Assembly: GCF_004944975.1 (NCBI RefSeq)
Contig: NZ_SPQG01000005.1
Location: 61,784-125,783 of the forward strand
Direction of reading: 5' to 3'
Source of the DNA: Halorhabdus amylolytica
Lineage (GTDB): Archaea; Halobacteriota; Halobacteria; Halobacteriales; Haloarculaceae
DNA length: 64,000 bases
The notes under the pieces are model-generated. The model did no database searches. It saw only the letters and a list, made by a program, of their open reading frames with translations, and had not been told where the DNA came from. Positions 41,729-50,952 of the stretch are shown here, in pieces (the stretch's first letter is position 1; the number at the start of each line of letters is the position of its first letter). The translations under genes were made by a program, and so were the position numbers.

Positions 41729-43806
41729 GCGAGTGGGTCTCCTCGACCTGCATGCGCTGTGCCGTCGGCTGTGGCCACGTCCAGATGGGCGTCGACGAGG
41801 GGTACGGTCTCGACACCGTCCGCGGGGACTCCGCACACCCGGTCAACCAGGGACTGGCCTGCGGGCGCGGGATCAGCGAGACGGCTGAACCCGAGGGCGA
41901 CTGGCTGACCCAGCCGGTGATCCGCCGGGACGGCAAGCTCGAGGCCACTACCTGGGACATCGCCATCGGCCGGATCGTCGCCGAGTTCCGGGATCGACTC
42001 GACGACCCGGACCGCATCGCTGTGTTGGGCAGCGGCCAGCAGACCAACGAGGCCGCCTACGCGCTGGGAAAACTCGCCCGCGGCGGCATCGGCACACAGT
42101 ATTACGATGCAAACACGACGCTGTGTATGGCCTCGGCCGTCACCGCCTACTACGACGCCTTCGGCAGCGACGCCCCGCCGCCGACCTACGACGACATCCC
42201 CGACGCCGAAACACACCTCGTCTGGGGAGCCAACCCCCGCGTGGCTCACCCAGTCATGTTCCGGTGGCTCGCCGACAGCGCCGATGACGAGGGGTGCGAC
42301 ATGATAGTCGTCGATCCCGTCCACAGCGAGACCGCCGAGGCCGCCGACGGCCACGTCGCACCCGACCCCGGCGGCGACCTCGACCTCGCGCGCGCTGTCC
42401 TCGCGCGACTCCTCGGGACCGGCAACGTCGACCGGGCTTTCGTCGAAGAAGCGACCACTGGCTTCGAAGAACTGGTCGAAGGGCTGCCCGATTCCGAGGC
42501 GGCCGCCGACCGGGCGGGCGTCGACATGGAAGCGGTCGATCGGCTGGTCGACCTGCTCGAATCGGACACGCTGATCTACTGGGGAATGGGCGTCAACCAG
42601 TCAGTCCAGGGGACCGACACCGCGGGCGCGCTGATCGACCTCTGTCTGGCCACGGGAAACATGGGGTCAGGGACCGGCCCGTTCTCGCTGACCGGCCAGG
42701 CCAACTCCATGGGCACGCGGGTCTGCTCCTCGAAAGGCACCTGGCCCGGTCACCGCGCGTTCGACGACCCACACCACCGGCAAGTCGTCGCCGACGCTTG
42801 GGACGTTCCCCAGGATCGGTTACCCGAGGAGACCGGGCCCGGCCCGGTCGAGATCATCGAAGCCATCGAGGACGGACCGGTCGACGCGGTCTACGCCGTG
42901 GCGACCAACCCGGCCGCCGGTGCGCCCGACGCCGAATTCGTCTCAAAGGCGCTGGACGATGCCTTCCTCGTCGTCCAGGACGCCTTCCGGACGGCGACCG
43001 TCGAGCACGCCGACGTGATCCTGCCGGCTGCAACCTGGGGCGAAAGCGAGGGCACGACGATGAACATGGAACGGCGGGTCTCCCGCGTGCGGGCGGCCTC
43101 GGACCTCCCGCCGGGCGTCCGGAGCGATCTGGACGTCATCGCGACGATCGGCAACGCCCTCCGGGACAATCTCTTCCCCGTTAGCGACCCCCAGGCTGTC
43201 TTCGAGGAGTTCACCGACCTGACTGCGGGCACCGCCGCCGACTGCTCGGGCATCTCCTACGATCGCCTCGCCGAGGAACTGGCGATCCGCTGGCCGGCAC
43301 CCGACGAGACGAGCGACGCGGGCTATCGCTATCACGACGACGGCGAGTGGAAGTTCCCGACTCCGTCGGGTCGGGCCCGCTTCGCCGGCGGCACCGGTCG
43401 TGAGCAACCGGAGCCGCCCGACGAGGCGTACCCGCTGACGCTGACGACCGCCCGCGAGGCCGACGGCTACAACACGGGCGTCCGCTCGCGGTCGGCACCC
43501 GAGGAGCCCGACCTCCTTGTGGCCCGGGTCCACCCCGAGACCATCGAGACCCACTGCGCGGGCCCGGGCGGGACCGAGCGGGTGCGGGTTGCCTCCCGGC
43601 GCGGGACCGTAACCGCCGAGGTCGACGCCGACGAGGCGATCCCGCCGGGGATCGTCTGGCTGCCGATCCACCACCCGGCAGTCAACGAACTCACGATCCC
43701 GGCGACCGATCCCGATTCGGACGAACCCAACCTCAAGCAGTGTGCGGTCCGGCTGGCACCCGTCGAGACCGCCGCGGCGCTGGCCGAGAGCGGGCGGGCT
43801 GACTGA
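41725..43806 (+). CDS. nasA: Assimilatory nitrate reductase, molybdopterin oxidoreductase (693 aa)
   Basis: Reduces nitrate to nitrite with a bis-MGD molybdenum centre. The N-terminal [4Fe-4S] motif is CMRCAVGC...GLACGRG (residues 9-48), and the presumed Mo ligand Cys lies in DANTTLCMASAVTAYYDAFG. Typical pterin-binding segments include GSGTGPFSLTGQANSMG and LPAATWGESEGTTMNMERR. The C-terminal domain (about 585-680) is the MopB beta-barrel. No NADH or flavin domain is present, so ferredoxin is the likely donor. GTG start is set by overlap with the short upstream frame. Confidence 0.92.
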   Translation: MSEWVSSTCMRCAVGCGHVQMGVDEGYGLDTVRGDSAHPVNQGLACGRGISETAEPEGDWLTQPVIRRDGKLEATTWDIAIGRIVAEFRDRLDDPDRIAVLGSGQQTNEAAYALGKLARGGIGTQYYDANTTLCMASAVTAYYDAFGSDAPPPTYDDIPDAETHLVWGANPRVAHPVMFRWLADSADDEGCDMIVVDPVHSETAEAADGHVAPDPGGDLDLARAVLARLLGTGNVDRAFVEEATTGFEELVEGLPDSEAAADRAGVDMEAVDRLVDLLESDTLIYWGMGVNQSVQGTDTAGALIDLCLATGNMGSGTGPFSLTGQANSMGTRVCSSKGTWPGHRAFDDPHHRQVVADAWDVPQDRLPEETGPGPVEIIEAIEDGPVDAVYAVATNPAAGAPDAEFVSKALDDAFLVVQDAFRTATVEHADVILPAATWGESEGTTMNMERRVSRVRAASDLPPGVRSDLDVIATIGNALRDNLFPVSDPQAVFEEFTDLTAGTAADCSGISYDRLAEELAIRWPAPDETSDAGYRYHDDGEWKFPTPSGRARFAGGTGREQPEPPDEAYPLTLTTAREADGYNTGVRSRSAPEEPDLLVARVHPETIETHCAGPGGTERVRVASRRGTVTAEVDADEAIPPGIVWLPIHHPAVNELTIPATDPDSDEPNLKQCAVRLAPVETAAALAESGRAD

Positions 43807-43836
43807 CGCTGAACAAAACCGCGTGACTCACGCCGA

Positions 43837-44937
43837 TCAGTCCTCGACTTCACCGCCGTCGGGAGCCGCCTTTCCAGCCTCCTCTCCTTGCACTGGTGTC
43901 GCCTCGTCACTCGCCGATGACTCGTCCCGCTTGTACTCGTAGGGCGCGCGATCGCCCTCGCTGTCCGCGTATTCCGGATTGGGAACCCAGCCGCCGTCCT
44001 CGTCCTGAATCATGTACTCCCCGTAGTAAGGAACGCGCTGGGAAACGGTGTCCCGCAGGGCATCCTCGATGGCTTCCTTCGAGCGGTCGCCCAGCGACCG
44101 GAGATCGTCGTTGCGGTTGAGACAGCCCTTGAGGTAGCCGTCGTGGGTGACCCGGACGCGGTGACAGTTCTCACAGAAGTCCGTGTTGCCGACGGGATCG
44201 ACCACCTCGACGAGGCCGCCCTTGTCGTCCTCGGGCGTGCCCTCGATCCAGTAGCGCGTCCGGTCGTGCATCTCCCGGGCAGTGACGTCGCCAGCCTGTT
44301 CGGCCAGCCAATCGTGGACGCGGTCGATATCGACCGCCCACTCCGGGCGGCCGGCGAGTTCGGGCATGTACTCGATGAGTTGTAAGCGCAGGCCGTCGTT
44401 CTCGGCGACGTGTTCGACCATCTCGGGGACGTACCCCGCGGTGTGTTCGAAGACGACCATGTTGAGTTTCACCGGCGCGAGACCGGCCTCCAGGGCCGCC
44501 TCGACGCCCTCGAGGACGCGATCGTACGCACCGGACTGCGTCAGCGTTGCGAAATCCTCGGGATCCAGCGCATCCTGGGAGACGTTGACCCGTTCGAGAC
44601 CGGCATCCGCCAGATCCGCCGCCCGATCGGGCAGGAACGTACCGTTGGTCGTCAGCGAAACCTCGAGTTCCTCGGGCGTTCGACGGACGATCTCCGCCAG
44701 GTCGGCCCGGAGCATCGGCTCGCCGCCGGTAAACTTCACCGCCTCGACGCCGTGGTCGGCGGCGACCTCGAGAACGCGGACGACCGCGTCCGTCGAGAGT
44801 TCTCCTTCCGCGGGGGCCATCGGTCCGCGGGTATCGCCCAATCCCTCGTTGTGACAGTAGACGCAGTCGAAATTGCACCGGTCGGTCAGGGAAACCCGCA
44901 GGCCGGCGAGTTCACGACCGAAGTCGTCCTCCAGCAT
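43837..44937 (-). CDS. moaA: GTP 3',8-cyclase MoaA (366 aa)
   Basis: Catalyses the first step of molybdopterin synthesis, needed by NasA. The radical SAM cluster motif CNFDCVYC (about residues 22-29), GGEP ([13 protein letters not shown]) and the second cluster [18 protein letters not shown] are complete. The C-terminal region is extended, with about 50 acidic residues beyond the usual end. It is convergent with nasA, 30 bases apart, which keeps molybdoenzyme and cofactor genes together. Confidence 0.92.
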   Translation of the reverse strand: MLEDDFGRELAGLRVSLTDRCNFDCVYCHNEGLGDTRGPMAPAEGELSTDAVVRVLEVAADHGVEAVKFTGGEPMLRADLAEIVRRTPEELEVSLTTNGTFLPDRAADLADAGLERVNVSQDALDPEDFATLTQSGAYDRVLEGVEAALEAGLAPVKLNMVVFEHTAGYVPEMVEHVAENDGLRLQLIEYMPELAGRPEWAVDIDRVHDWLAEQAGDVTAREMHDRTRYWIEGTPEDDKGGLVEVVDPVGNTDFCENCHRVRVTHDGYLKGCLNRNDDLRSLGDRSKEAIEDALRDTVSQRVPYYGEYMIQDEDGGWVPNPEYADSEGDRAPYEYKRDESSASDEATPVQGEEAGKAAPDGGEVED

Positions 44938-45095
44938 CTATCCTCACCACGGGGTCCGACGTCAAATAGGCCACGCCGAACGCCGTTCCCCCGACCGGCC
45001 CAGTCGTCCGACCCGAGCCTTCAAATACGAGGGCGCGACCACCCCCGTTGCCGTGTCGGGTGACACAGGAGTCTCGACGAGCGGGGGGATCGTCG

Positions 45096-45349
45096 ATGAG
45101 TGATCGCGCGTTCGTTGCAGTCGCCTCGGGGAAGGGGTGGCACTACGGAGAGACGGCCTGGGACGACGACCGCACCCGACCGGCAGACGGCTGGCGTCCA
45201 AGGGGGATGGGCAACTCCCGCGTCGTCTCGTTTCGAGATGTCGTCGACGCCCTCGATTTCGCCCGTTTCGAAGGGACTACCGTCGCTCGAGTGACTGTGT
45301 CGACGACTCGCGACCCTTTTGTGAACGGCCCGGTTATCGAGGGACGTGA
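45096..45349 (+). pseudogene. Possible small gene with frameshifted 3' end before nucS
   Basis: ATG 45096 begins a coding-like product (MSDRAFVAVASGKGWHYGET, through VVSFRDVVDALDFARFEG, to DPFVNGPVIEG). After about residue 83 the frame runs into nucS shadow sequence and only stops at 45986. A one-base shift would give a TGA overlapping the nucS GTG (45346-45349), the usual coupled layout. It is either a frameshifted gene or a chance frame. Confidence 0.35.
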
Positions 45350-46110
45350 CCGACACGGGAGACGGACGCGAGGCTGCCGGCGTGGACACTCCGGAGCCGA
45401 TGATCGATCCGTCCCCGTCAGCCGCCCGCGACGCCGTGGCGCGAGCCGTCGATCGGGGCGACATGGTGACCGTCTTCGGTCGATGTACGGTGGAGTACGA
45501 CGGTCGCGCCGCCAGTACGCTCGGACCCGGCGATCGACTGGTCGTGCTCAAACCCGACGGGACCACCCTCGTCCACACCGACGAGGGCCACCAGCCGGTC
45601 AACTGGCAACCGCCGGGTTCGACCCACGAGGTCGACATCGCGGACGACGAACTCCGCATCGAGAGCCACCGAACGGGGCCGGAAGAGCACCTCGAGGTCA
45701 CCTTCGAGTCGATCACGTACGTGACGACGGTAGACGTGTCCGATCCCGAAGAGCTGTCGTTGTCGGGCACCGAGGAGGACCTCCGCGAACGCGTCCTCGC
45801 GGAACCGGCCCTGGTCGAACCGGGGTTCGAACCGCTCGCGACCGAGCGATCGACGCCCGCGGGTGCAATCGACATCTACGGCGAGGACGCCGACGGGCGG
45901 GCGGTCGTCGTCGAACTCAAGCGCCGACGCGTCGGGCCGGACGCGGTCGGACAACTCGACCGATACGTGGGAGCATTGACCCGTGACCTCCACGCCGACC
46001 GGGAAGTCCGAGGCGTTCTCGTCGCCCCGTCGGCGACGGATCGTGCGCGGGAACTGCTGGCCGAGAAGGGCCTGGAGTTCGTGGCACTCGATCCGACGCC
46101 CGAGAAGTGA
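45346..46110 (+). CDS. nucS: Endonuclease NucS (254 aa)
   Basis: The N-terminal DNA-binding half contains MVTVFGRCTVEYDGRAAS and GDRLVVLKPDGTTLVHTDEG. The C-terminal RecB-like nuclease has GAIDIYGEDADGRAVVVELK, the D-(E/D)-x-K active site. NucS cleaves branched and mismatched DNA and acts in archaeal mismatch repair with PCNA. GTG 45346 adds about 20 residues to the usual N-terminus; the ATG before IDPSPSAARDAVARAVDRG may be the true start. Confidence 0.92.
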   Translation: MTDTGDGREAAGVDTPEPMIDPSPSAARDAVARAVDRGDMVTVFGRCTVEYDGRAASTLGPGDRLVVLKPDGTTLVHTDEGHQPVNWQPPGSTHEVDIADDELRIESHRTGPEEHLEVTFESITYVTTVDVSDPEELSLSGTEEDLRERVLAEPALVEPGFEPLATERSTPAGAIDIYGEDADGRAVVVELKRRRVGPDAVGQLDRYVGALTRDLHADREVRGVLVAPSATDRARELLAEKGLEFVALDPTPEK

Positions 46111-46207
46111 GACGGCCGTCCGCTGGCTGCGGGCGTCAGCCACTTTTTGCCGTTGACTGCCGGGCGTCAACCCACTCCTTTAGCCGCTGGCTACCGAACG
46201 TGTACCC

Positions 46208-47218
46208 GTGCAACCGAAGGTGTGCGTCGTCGGCGCCGGGATCGCCGGGGCGGGAGCCGCCCACGCGATCGGGGAGTCGGCCGACGTGACGGTCTTCGAG
46301 ACCGACACGGTCGGCGGGCGAATGATCTCGGGCCACCGGAACGGCTGTGTCTACGATTACGGGGCCAACTACGTCGACCCGCCTGACGGACGCGTCGAGG
46401 AACGCATTCGTTCAGTAGCCGGGGAGGAACTCGTCGAGACGACGGGCGACGTGTGGATCTTCGATGGAGACGGCGAGATCGAGGAAGGACGACCGAACCA
46501 GGGCCCCAAACTGACCGGTCGGAACGGGATCGACAGGATCGTCCGGGCGTTTCTCGACGCCAGCGGGGCGACGATCCGGGAACACACCCACGTCGAACAC
46601 CTCGCTCGTACGCCCGACGGCTGGCGGGTCAGTGCTGGCAAAGAGGAGGTCGAGTACGACGCACTCGTCGTAACGCCGCCCACGTGGGATCTCTTCGCCG
46701 ATGCGGACTGGGAAGCCGACGTGCGAGAGACGCTGGTGGCCGCCCGTCAGCGCCAGTCCTACCGGACGATCGACTCGGTTGCATTGCACTACCCCTTCGA
46801 GGTCGACGTACCCTACTACGGATTGGTCAACACCGACAAGGAACACGCCGTCGGCTGGCTCTCCCGGGAATCGTCTAAACCAGGTCACGTTCCCGACGGG
46901 GAAGAAATCCTGATCGTCCAGCTGAGTCCGGCCTGGAGCGCAGGTCGACCCGACGCCACGCCCGAGCAGGCGGCCGACTCGGCAGCCGAACACGCGGCCG
47001 CGCTCCTCGGGGACGACCGCCTGGCGGATCCCGATTGGTGGGATCACGAGCACTTTACGCACGCGCTGCCCGGCGACGGGATCAATCCGGCGCTGTTCGA
47101 GTACGCCCTCGGACACGACCTCGGACTTGCCGGCGACTGGCTGGCAGGGACCGGTCGAACCCACGCGGCCCTCGAAACCGGACTGGACGCCGGACGCAGT
47201 CTCGCAGGGCGGCTCTGA
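46208..47218 (+). CDS. FAD-dependent oxidoreductase, renalase/amine-oxidase-like (336 aa)
   Basis: The N-terminal dinucleotide-binding motif KVCVVGAGIAGAGAAHAI is followed by the FAD contact GGRMISG, DYGANYVDP, and a C-terminal segment DGINPALFEYALGHDLGLAG matching the flavin-capping end of renalase-like proteins. Substrate not evident. GTG 46208 is the start in frame with the Rossmann motif at residue 4. It stands alone between nucS and a small membrane protein. Confidence 0.85.
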   Translation: MQPKVCVVGAGIAGAGAAHAIGESADVTVFETDTVGGRMISGHRNGCVYDYGANYVDPPDGRVEERIRSVAGEELVETTGDVWIFDGDGEIEEGRPNQGPKLTGRNGIDRIVRAFLDASGATIREHTHVEHLARTPDGWRVSAGKEEVEYDALVVTPPTWDLFADADWEADVRETLVAARQRQSYRTIDSVALHYPFEVDVPYYGLVNTDKEHAVGWLSRESSKPGHVPDGEEILIVQLSPAWSAGRPDATPEQAADSAAEHAAALLGDDRLADPDWWDHEHFTHALPGDGINPALFEYALGHDLGLAGDWLAGTGRTHAALETGLDAGRSLAGRL

Positions 47219-47261
47219 CGCAGGGAAGAAGACTTATCTCCCAGACGATGGACGGGCGAGT

Positions 47262-47513
47262 ATGTCACTCGACCCGACAGCGGGCGATGCGGGCCCGATC
47301 ACCGACTATATCGAAGAAGGCGCACGGATCGCCTCGATTCTGCTCGTCTGGGGCATCATCGCCGTCGCAGTCGGCTGGCTGTTCGACGACGTTATCGCAG
47401 CCAGCCGCCCCGGCGCGTTCGGTCTGAGTGTCGGCTCTATCTTCTGGCTGACGGGCGTTCTCAACGCTGTGCTGTACGTCTGCTTCCGGACGGTCGATCA
47501 CTACCGACGGTGA
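47262..47513 (+). CDS. Small membrane protein (83 aa)
   Basis: MSLDPTAGDAGPITDYIEEG is followed by two spans (about 23-42 and 54-74) with a short loop and a basic end (RTVDHYRR). Start ATG 47262; upstream codons belong to the shadow of the oxidoreductase gene. The gene is convergent with the zinc protein 6 bases away. No family recognised. Confidence 0.65.
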   Translation: MSLDPTAGDAGPITDYIEEGARIASILLVWGIIAVAVGWLFDDVIAASRPGAFGLSVGSIFWLTGVLNAVLYVCFRTVDHYRR

Positions 47514-47519
47514 ACGTCG

Positions 47520-48179
47520 TTACCCGCCACCCGATGGGATGGGGATTTCGAGCAGGATTTCGTCACAGTCCTCACAGGAAACGGTCGCGACCTCGTAGTC
47601 GTTACAGCAGGAAGTCACCGTTTCCGTGTCGAAAGACGTCCGTCCACCACAGTCGGGGCAGAACTCCAGATACAACCGGACGCCCCCGGCCAACCGGCTC
47701 CGCTCGACGGGCGACCGCTCCTCCCAGTCGTCGTCCTGACGTTCGAAGACGCGACAGGCGGCGAGATCGGCGACCATCGCGGAACGTGAGACCCACTGTG
47801 CGAGTGACTGTCCGTCGTGACGGGCGTACACAGCCCGTTCGTCGCTGTCGATCCGAACCGTCCCGTCGACGTCGAAGACGTCCGCGAGTACCGCCGCAAC
47901 GTTCTCGTCGTCGAGTTCGTCGATCGCCGCCCGCCAGGCGTTGCGAAACGACGGAACCACTTCGAAGTCCTCGCCGTCCCCGGTGAACTGTAGACAGTCG
48001 ATATCGAGCAGCGTCCCCTCGATATCCGGACGGCGATCGTCAGCCGCGTCGTCCCTTCGCGCTCGTTGCCCGGAAAGTGTCTCCCACGTCTCCGCACACC
48101 CGCCGCCATCGATCGCCTCCGAGACCTCTTTTTGATGGCGTTCGTACCCTCGTCCGTCGTCATCAACATTGTTTGACAT
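47520..48179 (-). CDS. Zinc-ribbon protein with N-terminal GGCAETWETLS motif (219 aa)
   Basis: ATG 48179 (MSNNVDDDGRGYERHQKEVS) fits a leaderless start: TTTAAAAATATA on the minus strand lies near 48200-48211. Near residue 27 is GGCAETWETLSGQR, resembling the small protein at 29840. The middle is an acidic domain of about 100 residues. The C-terminus has a zinc ribbon (FCPDCGGRTSF ... SCC ... VSCEDCDEIL). Function unknown, but the architecture suggests nucleic-acid or protein binding. Confidence 0.65.
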   Translation of the reverse strand: MSNNVDDDGRGYERHQKEVSEAIDGGGCAETWETLSGQRARRDDAADDRRPDIEGTLLDIDCLQFTGDGEDFEVVPSFRNAWRAAIDELDDENVAAVLADVFDVDGTVRIDSDERAVYARHDGQSLAQWVSRSAMVADLAACRVFERQDDDWEERSPVERSRLAGGVRLYLEFCPDCGGRTSFDTETVTSCCNDYEVATVSCEDCDEILLEIPIPSGGG

Positions 48180-48628
48180 TTCAGTACGTATCACCACCAT
48201 ATATTTTTAAATCTATTGGTTGGACGTCTCAATACCCGTCGTTCCGATGCCCATTGACGAGTATTTCCGGCGAAGTGGTGGTCCAAGGGACATGAACGGG
48301 AAGTCTTCCTCGAACACGCTACGACCGGATCCGATCACAGTCCGAAGCGGTCTCGTCGACGGGACCGAGGAACTGCCAGTGAAGCGATCCAACGCCGTGG
48401 ATCGACGGTTCGAGGATGACGTCAAAGAGAGCGGACGTCGATCTCGTCCGGCAGACGCCGGACGCAGGACTCCCCCGCTTCGAACATCGTCAGTCACTCG
48501 TGGCAAACACCTGGAGGGTGAACAGGAGAAACAGGGAAACTGCCTTTCGTCCCCGTGTGAGGTTTGAATAGCGGTCACTGGACCGATGCGGGTACCAGTC
48601 CGTTTCAGGTGTCGACGCGGTCGTGTCG
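48180..48628. other. Gene-poor stretch before nikR
   Basis: It holds the AT-rich promoter of the zinc-protein gene (48199-48215). Open frames on both strands between 48213 and 48578 have no domain-like sequence and mirror each other's composition; I do not accept either. Nothing else recognised. Confidence 0.4.
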
Positions 48629-49132
48629 TTACTCGCCAGTGGCTGTGCGCTCGTGGCTGTGATCCTGATCGTGCTCGTGGGCGTGCTCTTGGTCATGGGA
48701 GTGACTGTGCTCGGTCTCGGCCCCGCCAACCACGACGACTTTTACCTGCTTGACGCCGCCGATGGCCCGCAGTCGGTTGGCGAGTTCGTCGATCTCGCCG
48801 GCAGTGCCGCCGACCACGAGCGTCTCCATACAGCGGTCCTCAGAGAGGTGGATGTGCTGGACGGACGTGACGACATCGGCGTACTCGTGTTGGATCGTCT
48901 GGAGGCGACCAGCGACATCGCTCTCGTGGTCGTGCTCGTGAGCGATGACGATCGTCCCGTAGTGACGGGTCTCGTCGCCGCGCTCCCACTCGTAGGTCGT
49001 GAAGAAGTCCCGCAGGGCATCCCGGACAGCCTCCGATCGACTCGCGTACTCCCAGTCCTCGACGATCCCGTCGAGTTGGTCGGTCATGTCGGGCGGCAAC
49101 GTCAGACTCACGCGATCGAGATCCTCGGCCAT
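48629..49132 (-). CDS. nikR: Nickel-responsive regulator NikR (167 aa)
   Basis: The ribbon-helix-helix N-terminus (DLDRVSLTLPPDMTDQLDGI, VEDWEYASRSEAVRDALRDF) and an ACT-like metal-binding domain (HYGTIVIAHEHDHESDV ... VQHIHLSEDRCMETLVVGG) supply the His/Cys nickel ligands. The C-terminus has an added His-rich tail (HSHSHDQEHAHEHDQDHSHE, residues about 143-162) that may buffer metal. It is divergent from the CbiMQO nickel/cobalt transporter, which it most likely represses when nickel is plentiful. The start at 49132 gives the normal RHH N-terminus. Confidence 0.9.
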   Translation of the reverse strand: MAEDLDRVSLTLPPDMTDQLDGIVEDWEYASRSEAVRDALRDFFTTYEWERGDETRHYGTIVIAHEHDHESDVAGRLQTIQHEYADVVTSVQHIHLSEDRCMETLVVGGTAGEIDELANRLRAIGGVKQVKVVVVGGAETEHSHSHDQEHAHEHDQDHSHERTATGE

Positions 49133-49238
49133 ACGCCCGATTGGCCCGGTGGCCATATCAGCCTTGCAGCTTCCGTTCCCAGTATTACTCAAACTCCGAA
49201 ACGTATTATTACCTGGGACGGCTTACCCACGTCCATCG

Positions 49239-50171
49239 ATGCACATCCTCGACGGATACCTCGATCTGTGGGTCGCCGCGGTCGCCGCCCTGACGTCGAT
49301 CGCGGTCCTGGCGTTCGCGGCCCGACGCTCCGCGGGCGAACTGGACGGACCGCGGGCGCCGCTTCTGGGCGTGACCGCGGCCGCGATCTTCGCCGCACAG
49401 ATGTTGAACCTCCCCATCCCGGGCGGAACGAGCGTTCACTTCGTCGGTGGAGCGTTCGCGGCCATTCTCCTCGGCCCGCATCTAGCAGCACTGGCGATGA
49501 CCGCCGTCGTGGCGGTCCAGGCGCTGGTGTTCGGTGATGGCGGGATCGTCGTGCTCGGCGGGAACGTCCTCTCGATGGCTATCGTCGAAGTATACGTCGG
49601 CTACGCCATCTTCCGGGTACTCCGTCCGTATCACGAGCGCGTCGCCGTCGTGGCGGCGGCCTGGACAGGTATTACTCTCGCTGCCCTCACGAGTGCTGTC
49701 ATGCTGGGAGTGTCGCAAGCGTTCGCCTACGACGTGGGGACTGTGCTGTCGATCATGGGCGGGTGGCACGGCCTGCTCGGCGTCGCCGAGGGAGCGATCA
49801 CGTTACTCGCTTACGAGTTCGTCCGCGAGACGCGTCCGGATCTGGTGGCCGACCGGACGTCGACAATCGATCGCCGACGGCTCTTCCGTCGTGGGAGTGC
49901 TGTCGTCGGTGGCCTGGTCGTCCTCTCACCGGCGTTCGCCTGGGCAGCCGGCCGGGTCGGATATACCGAACCCCTGGAACATGCCGCGGAGGCGACCGGC
50001 GCGACCGCCCACGCCGTGACGACGCTGCCGGGGATCCTGCCGGACTACGGGATCCCGGGGGTCGATCCCTACGTCGGGACGCTCGTCTCCGGAGTAGTGG
50101 GGGCGGCGCTCGTGCTCGCTATCGGCTGGCTCGCCGGACGTCCGCTGGACCCAGACCGTGAGCCCCGTTGA
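49239..50171 (+). CDS. cbiM: ECF transporter substrate-binding membrane protein CbiM/NikMN-type (310 aa)
   Basis: The N-terminal MHILDGYLD provides the Met-His metal site typical of Ni/Co-specific S components. About six spans form the CbiM domain, followed (about 205-300) by a CbiN/NikN-like extension with its own spans. GTATTATTA (49203-49211) is placed as a TATA box for a leaderless start. The gene overlaps cbiQ by 14 bases. NikR next door indicates nickel as the substrate. Confidence 0.88.
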   Translation: MHILDGYLDLWVAAVAALTSIAVLAFAARRSAGELDGPRAPLLGVTAAAIFAAQMLNLPIPGGTSVHFVGGAFAAILLGPHLAALAMTAVVAVQALVFGDGGIVVLGGNVLSMAIVEVYVGYAIFRVLRPYHERVAVVAAAWTGITLAALTSAVMLGVSQAFAYDVGTVLSIMGGWHGLLGVAEGAITLLAYEFVRETRPDLVADRTSTIDRRRLFRRGSAVVGGLVVLSPAFAWAAGRVGYTEPLEHAAEATGATAHAVTTLPGILPDYGIPGVDPYVGTLVSGVVGAALVLAIGWLAGRPLDPDREPR

Positions 50172-50952
50172 TCCAGTCAGTCGGTCGGCCGGCACACTGA
50201 CTGATCGTGCGCGCGGACTCCTCCGGGACGAACGCGTCGCCGAACGGCCGGGTTGGCTCCAGGCCGTCCACCCGGTAGTGAAATTGCTCGGTGTCTTCGC
50301 GCTGATCGTCGTCACTGTCACCTTCGACGCCCCGGGGCCACCGGCAGCCATGCTCGCGGTGACGCTCGTACTGGCCGGTCTCTCCCGTCTCCCACCGAAG
50401 GCCCACGCGCTCCGGACGGGCGTGCCCATGGCCGTCTCGCTGGTGATCGTCGCGCCCCAGGCCGTGGTCTTCTCGGGGTCGGCACTGGCGGGACCGATCA
50501 CCGTACCGGGTGCGTCCTATGTGGCGACGTTCGTCCTCCGGGTCGGGGCGAGCGTCTCGTTGCTCGGACTGTTGCTCTCGACGACCCGGTTCGCGTCGTT
50601 GCTCGGCGCACTCCGATCGCTTCGCGTGCCGCGAACGGCCGTCACGATGCTCGCGATCACCTACCGGTACCTGCTGGTCGTCTTCGAGGAACTCTCGCGG
50701 CTCGTACTCGCGCGCCGCAGTCGGCGACTCCGGTCCGCGACGCTTCGGGAGTCCTGGCGGGAAGCCGGGGCGCTACTGGGGACCTTTCTGCTACGGGCGC
50801 TGGATCGCGGCGAGCGCGTCGGCCGCGCGGCCCGCTCGCGGGGCGGAACGACGGGTCGGACGTACGTCCGCAGGCAGGCGATCGGCGTCGCGGACGCCGC
50901 GTTTGCGTCCGTCGTCTTCGCGGCTGTCGCTGCAGGGGTGTTGCTGACGTGA
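50158..50952 (+). CDS. cbiQ: ECF transporter T component CbiQ (264 aa)
   Basis: Couples the ATPase to CbiM. Five to six spans and the CbiQ signatures AITYRYLLVVFEELSRLVLA and RRSRRLRS in the coupling helices are visible, followed by a second basic motif GRAARSRGG. GTG 50158 lies within the end of cbiM, implying coupled translation. Length is typical. Confidence 0.88.
   Translation: MSPVDPVSRSAGTLTDRARGLLRDERVAERPGWLQAVHPVVKLLGVFALIVVTVTFDAPGPPAAMLAVTLVLAGLSRLPPKAHALRTGVPMAVSLVIVAPQAVVFSGSALAGPITVPGASYVATFVLRVGASVSLLGLLLSTTRFASLLGALRSLRVPRTAVTMLAITYRYLLVVFEELSRLVLARRSRRLRSATLRESWREAGALLGTFLLRALDRGERVGRAARSRGGTTGRTYVRRQAIGVADAAFASVVFAAVAAGVLLT

Noticed and set aside
45349..45986. The long 3' continuation of the frame starting at 45096.
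   Set aside because: From 45349 it is a shifted reading of nucS, Arg/Gly-rich and without any domain.
48213..48578. Overlapping open frames of 115-121 codons on both strands.
   Set aside because: Neither has family-like sequence, a supporting promoter or ribosome site; they look like GC-rich chance frames.
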